Source: Litsea cubeba (taxonomy: Eukaryota > Streptophyta > Magnoliopsida > Laurales > Lauraceae). Taken from it: 64,000 bases of DNA. A program made the position numbers and the translations under genes. Below, piece by piece: positions 60,309-64,000 of the stretch (the first letter of the stretch is position 1; each line of letters begins with the position of its first letter). The notes under the pieces are model-generated. The model was not told where the DNA came from. It worked only from the letters and a program-made list of their open reading frames with translations, and did not search any database. Where the stretch lies: NCBI GenBank assembly GCA_012931725.1, contig CM022945.1, positions 153,922,766-153,986,765 on the forward strand, written 5' to 3'.

Positions 60309-61191
60309 TGTAGGTGCAGAAAAATATGACCCACAATAATCGGGGTGCCTTACAGGACTTATCCAAATGAAGAAGGTGACCTGCTGCCTCAAAGCCTGAA
60401 AGGGAAGAGCAAACGGTCAGAGGACCCTGGCCTGAGCGGCGCAAGGCTCTCCGATGCCTACGTCAGTAGGTGAACTGGAACAAAGGAAGGAGAAGAAGAA
60501 GAGAGGCAGAGTGGCGACTCTCAAGTATGGGTTGCGTACCTTGCATGTGAAATGGGGTTATATTTATAGAGAACTGGACGATATCTTGGATGATATTTTG
60601 GCGTGGGTCCCGTGATTTGATAGGGAAGTCATTATCAGCCCACAAAGTAATAAATACAGTCCATTCCAGCCCACTTTGCATTTAATGCCAGTCGGATCAG
60701 CCTACATCGCATTTAATATGCGTCATGTTGGGCCAGATCGTGTTTGACGCCTTTGGCGGTAGAGGTCCCATCGGATCCACCCTCGGGCCTTGTCCTGATT
60801 TGGTTTCAGCCGCTGGATGCCGCCCTGTTAGTGATCTGGCAAAGATTGTGGACGGCTGGATGTCGCATCTGTCTCACTGGCTCGCGCCCCTATTCCTCCA
60901 CGTGTCTGATGGCGTGGCGGGCGAAGGGCGAGAGTGGGGATTCTTCCTTGCTTCGGCTTTCGTCCCGGCTCCTTTGGCCGAGGTCGAGCTTTTAGCCGAG
61001 GTGGGCACCTGGGTAGCCGAGCTCGGCGCTAGCGGCCAGGTCTTGCCTGACTTCGGCTGAGGCCCCTGTCGCGGTAGCCGAAGCGAGTTTGGTGCCACGT
61101 GGATGGCACGCGGACGGCACGTGAGAATGCTTAGTCCCATCTGATGGCCGTGATTAGCGTAATCCTGGAGCTTTGAAAATCTCCCCACACA
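60309..61191 (-). repeat. Element B 5' LTR
   Basis: 883 bp with TG...CA ends on the element strand, followed by the target duplication GGATC at 61192. The - strand TATA box TATAAATA at 60561-60568 fits an element promoter. Confidence 0.93.
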
Positions 61192-64000
61192 GGATCAATG
61201 AAAGATTCTTTCCCAAAGGAAGATATCTTGAGATATTGTCTCCCAAAATAAAGGGAACATGAGAAATTATCTCCAAGTAAAGATATTCTTAGATATTCTC
61301 TATCCAAAGGAGATATTTTTGGATATTCTTTATAAAAATGACACCATATGAGATCTAAGCCATTTCAAAAGCTTAAGGTCCCATGGGTTAGCCCTTATGA
61401 GCCAGGTTTGACCAACTAGGCACTTAAAAAAAAAAATTTTGGGCTTTTAGTCAAAGAGAAATCCCTCTTACCAAGAGCATACAAAAATGGTTCCATGCCT
61501 ATTTTGAGTTGATTCGACCATACAAAAGAGAATTCCAAGCCCCATGAGCTTCCAAAAATCAAACCATCCAGCCTCATCAACCAAATTGAGCCAAAATCTT
61601 GAAATTGACATTCCGCAAAAATCCAAACCAAATCCAGGTCCCCTAACTTGCTACATACAGCTTGTTAGGTCACAACACCAAAACCAAAAACCAAAATTGA
61701 TCCCCCAACATTCCACATACAGCTTGTTGGGTCACACGGTCAAAACAAAACCTGACCCCCTAACCTGCCACATACAGCATGTTAGGTCACATGGTCAAAA
61801 CCCAAATCCACATCCCTGATGTCATCTTCAAAACTTTGCCTCGAGATGGTACGTGATCCCTTTCAGTACCATAAAATTCCTTTGGAAGCTCAAAAGGCTA
61901 CAAATACCAAAAAGAAAGACTGCTCAAAGACTCTTGGTCAAGTCACAAGCTCTCCTTCACAAAATCTCTCCGAGGCACATCGACTACAAAAGTTAAGCAA
62001 CTCGTCGCTGCACCTCGAGGGGGCATTTGTTGACACCAAAAATGTCACTTTGCCTCTTCAAGATCCAAAGAGCTACATGAAGTCGCAACCTGCCATAAAT
62101 AGGCAATGCTACTTCCAAAAAATCAAATCTTGTCAGAATCAAACAAAAACTGTAAGATCCTTCAAGACAACCAAAAGAGGAGTACACAAGAAGTTTCGGG
62201 CCATTTCAAAATCATTTGGCCTAACTTCTCTTCTTCGGCAGCTGAAAAGGAGCTCCCGACGGCGAAAGCATCGGAGACACCAAATCTTCGATCAGAGCTG
62301 ATGGATGGTCTCAAAATACATCCAAAAGGCTCCACCTCAAATTTCGAGTAAAACCGACAACGTTTGACCCTACATCAACCCTCGAACAGCTAATTTAAGT
62401 CTCTCGGCGGCGAGAACCACCGAGGCCATCACTCATTAGATAGAGCACATCGACGGCTTCAAAATGCTTACAAAGGGCTACACGTCAAATTTCAGGTCCT
62501 TTCGACAACATTTGACCAGACTTTGACGCTCGGAAGCCAAATCAGTCCTCTCGGTGGTGAAGCTCCCCGAGACCATGGTTTCCAAGACAGAGCCTATGGA
62601 TCATCTTACAATGACTCCAATAGGTTCCCTGTCAAATTTCAAGTCAATCGGACATCGGTTGACCGCATATCAAGCCGCGATATCTTCATCGCGACAAAAG
62701 CAAGTCTACTGGTGATAGGACCCTAAACGGCTTCAAAACTCAAACAAAAGCCTATGGTTGGTCTTATTTATTGCTCACAGGCTTCACCCCAAATTTCAGG
62801 TCATTCTGACATCGTTTGGCCCAGTTTCAACTTCTGACGGAAAATCGGCAGCTCTGCGCGACAAAGTCTTCGGCTTTCTCGGAAAATTAGAAACTTTGCA
62901 AACAAAAATGCAAGGATTCTCATCAGGTTTTCTACAAGGAAATCAGGCCAATAAATGATCAAAAATGTCAAGGAAAAATACAGAAGAAAAAAGAATAAAA
63001 AAACAGCAAAAACGGACACAAAACGGGACTAAAGGGGGGAAAACCCCCCAGGGTCGTAGACCCCTGCGACCCTGGAGCCTGGGATCGCCGGGAGGGCCCC
63101 GGAAACCCCATTTTTCTCCGTTTCTTCGCGATTCGAAGCGTCTGACCTCTGGTATTTTCCAAAATTCATACTTTTTAGACACCAAATCCTCTGACATCCG
63201 TCAAAAACACGGGTCAATCATCAAGAGTATCAAAATCAACATTGATCGCCAACCGGTCAACCAAAAAAAGTGTGCTTTCTACCCGACCGATCGAGAAATC
63301 GACAGGACAGATGGCACCGACCCGCTGTTGGCAACCAATACCTGAAGTTACATGGTCATCTGATGCCGATATACATGAAGATCCATCATTAATCATCGCC
63401 AGAAATATCCCAAAAGATGCGGCACGGCCCGCGACTCTTCAACTGCTCGGCGACCACTTAATGCGATTAATTGACTAGCTTTATTATAGTCATTAATCCA
63501 TTTCTTTGGACGGCCCAATCAGAAGCAAGCATCCGGGAGTTACAAGTCAAGAGATTCATGGCATTTAACCCATGAAACTCCTCCCATCATGGCGATTAAA
63601 GGCGATTAAATGCCCTTAATCTCCTCCGGCCAATTAGAAGCCAAGAAAAAGGAGTTACAAAATAAAGAATTCAATCTTGTAACTCTTCCCTTTATGTAGC
63701 TTTATGACAATTAAAGCTCATAAATTCTCCTAAATGGCTACCTAAAAGCCTGTAAATAGGAGAGCATTCCAAAGAATTCCAAATCGGAAAAAACAAGACA
63801 CATCCCAGATCAGAAAAAAGCACAGAAATCCAGAGAAAGAAAGAGAGAAAACTCTGCGGAAGTTCTACACCGACCACCGCTACAAGGTGACAAAAGTCCC
63901 TTGGGGGGTATCCCCCCCCAAGGTCCTTGCCTTCTCCTTCTGCCTTCAATGGTTTAGACGTGGCTTTTCTGCCCGTCTACTTAGTTTTTTATTGGACATA
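61192..64000 (+). repeat. A2 3' LTR, second part (truncated by window end)
   Basis: Resumes the LTR cut at 48830 and follows the central LTR from about 9826 to 12602 in parallel, including the 60-bp U3 repeats (61650-61805) and GC-rich part (63050-63110). The downstream gag leader is outside the window. Open frames such as 61819-62301 have no recognised domain. Confidence 0.9.

Larger units (their letters stand above)
48831..61191 (-). mobile_element. Complete Tat-type LTR retrotransposon B, 12.4 kb, inserted in A2 LTR
   Basis: Two LTRs (48831-49681, 60309-61191), perfect 5-bp target duplication GGATC (48826-48830, 61192-61196), primer site, polypurine tract, gag, protease, RT, two RNase H regions and integrase on -, plus an antisense gene on +. 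The second RNase H and antisense gene support the Tat lineage. The intact structure and near-identical LTRs show that it is younger than element A. Confidence 0.95.

Overview
The window is plant nuclear DNA (almost certainly an angiosperm with a large genome) made almost entirely of nested transposable elements. I see no intact host gene, no tRNA or rRNA gene and no prokaryotic signal. Evidence for a plant: Ty3/gypsy retrotransposons of the Tat type with a second RNase H, plant-only domains on the antisense strand of those elements (plant mobile domain-like and 'putative gypsy type transposon'-like), a CACTA DNA transposon, plant-type introns, and captured pieces of plant genes. I cannot name the species.

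Layout. (1) 1-9726 is the 3' part of the internal region of Tat element A, copy A1: decayed pol on +, a block of short tandem repeats, then a multi-exon gene on - (antisense gene). (2) 9727 to about 13,080 is one long LTR, shared head-to-tail by A1 and the next copy. (3) About 13,080-48,704 is the internal region of copy A2: leader repeats, gag, protease, G-patch-like region, RT, RNase H, integrase, tandem repeats and the same antisense gene. It is split by two insertions: a 1,818-bp solo LTR (21209-23026, 5-bp target duplication GTACT) and a 17.6-kb CACTA element (23693-41309). (4) The 3' LTR of A2 begins near 48705, is interrupted by a complete Tat element B on - (48831-61191, target duplication GGATC), and resumes to the end of the window. 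The arrangement is LTR-internal-LTR-internal-LTR, with only the central LTR whole.

The CACTA element has no recognisable transposase. It carries pieces of at least three unrelated plant genes: a COP1-interacting-protein-7-like N-terminus, three consecutive exons of DNA topoisomerase II with introns, and a large exon resembling DUF1666 ('ribosomal protein L34Ae'-like) proteins. It also carries a promoter plus first-exon cassette amplified to four copies, and an 867-bp hAT-like MITE with a perfect 8-bp target duplication. Its right end is present twice in inverted orientation (34717 and 41309), which suggests a second element inserted inside the first and the two right ends then merged.

The most distinctive system is the antisense gene. 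Elements A and B, which are clearly different, share one plan: pol, then a tandem-repeat block, then an oppositely oriented gene with its own TATA box next to the 3' LTR and splice sites that join coding exons. The encoded proteins differ between A and B in the N-terminal domain, but both have a low-complexity middle and a coiled-coil C-terminal part. Extra antisense ORFs are known in some Tat-lineage elements; the exon structure and the parallel between A and B are what I read here. Nearly all coding regions carry stops typical of methylated-cytosine decay (CAG or CAA to TAG or TAA, CGA to TGA) plus frameshifts, so none is expected to be functional as it stands.
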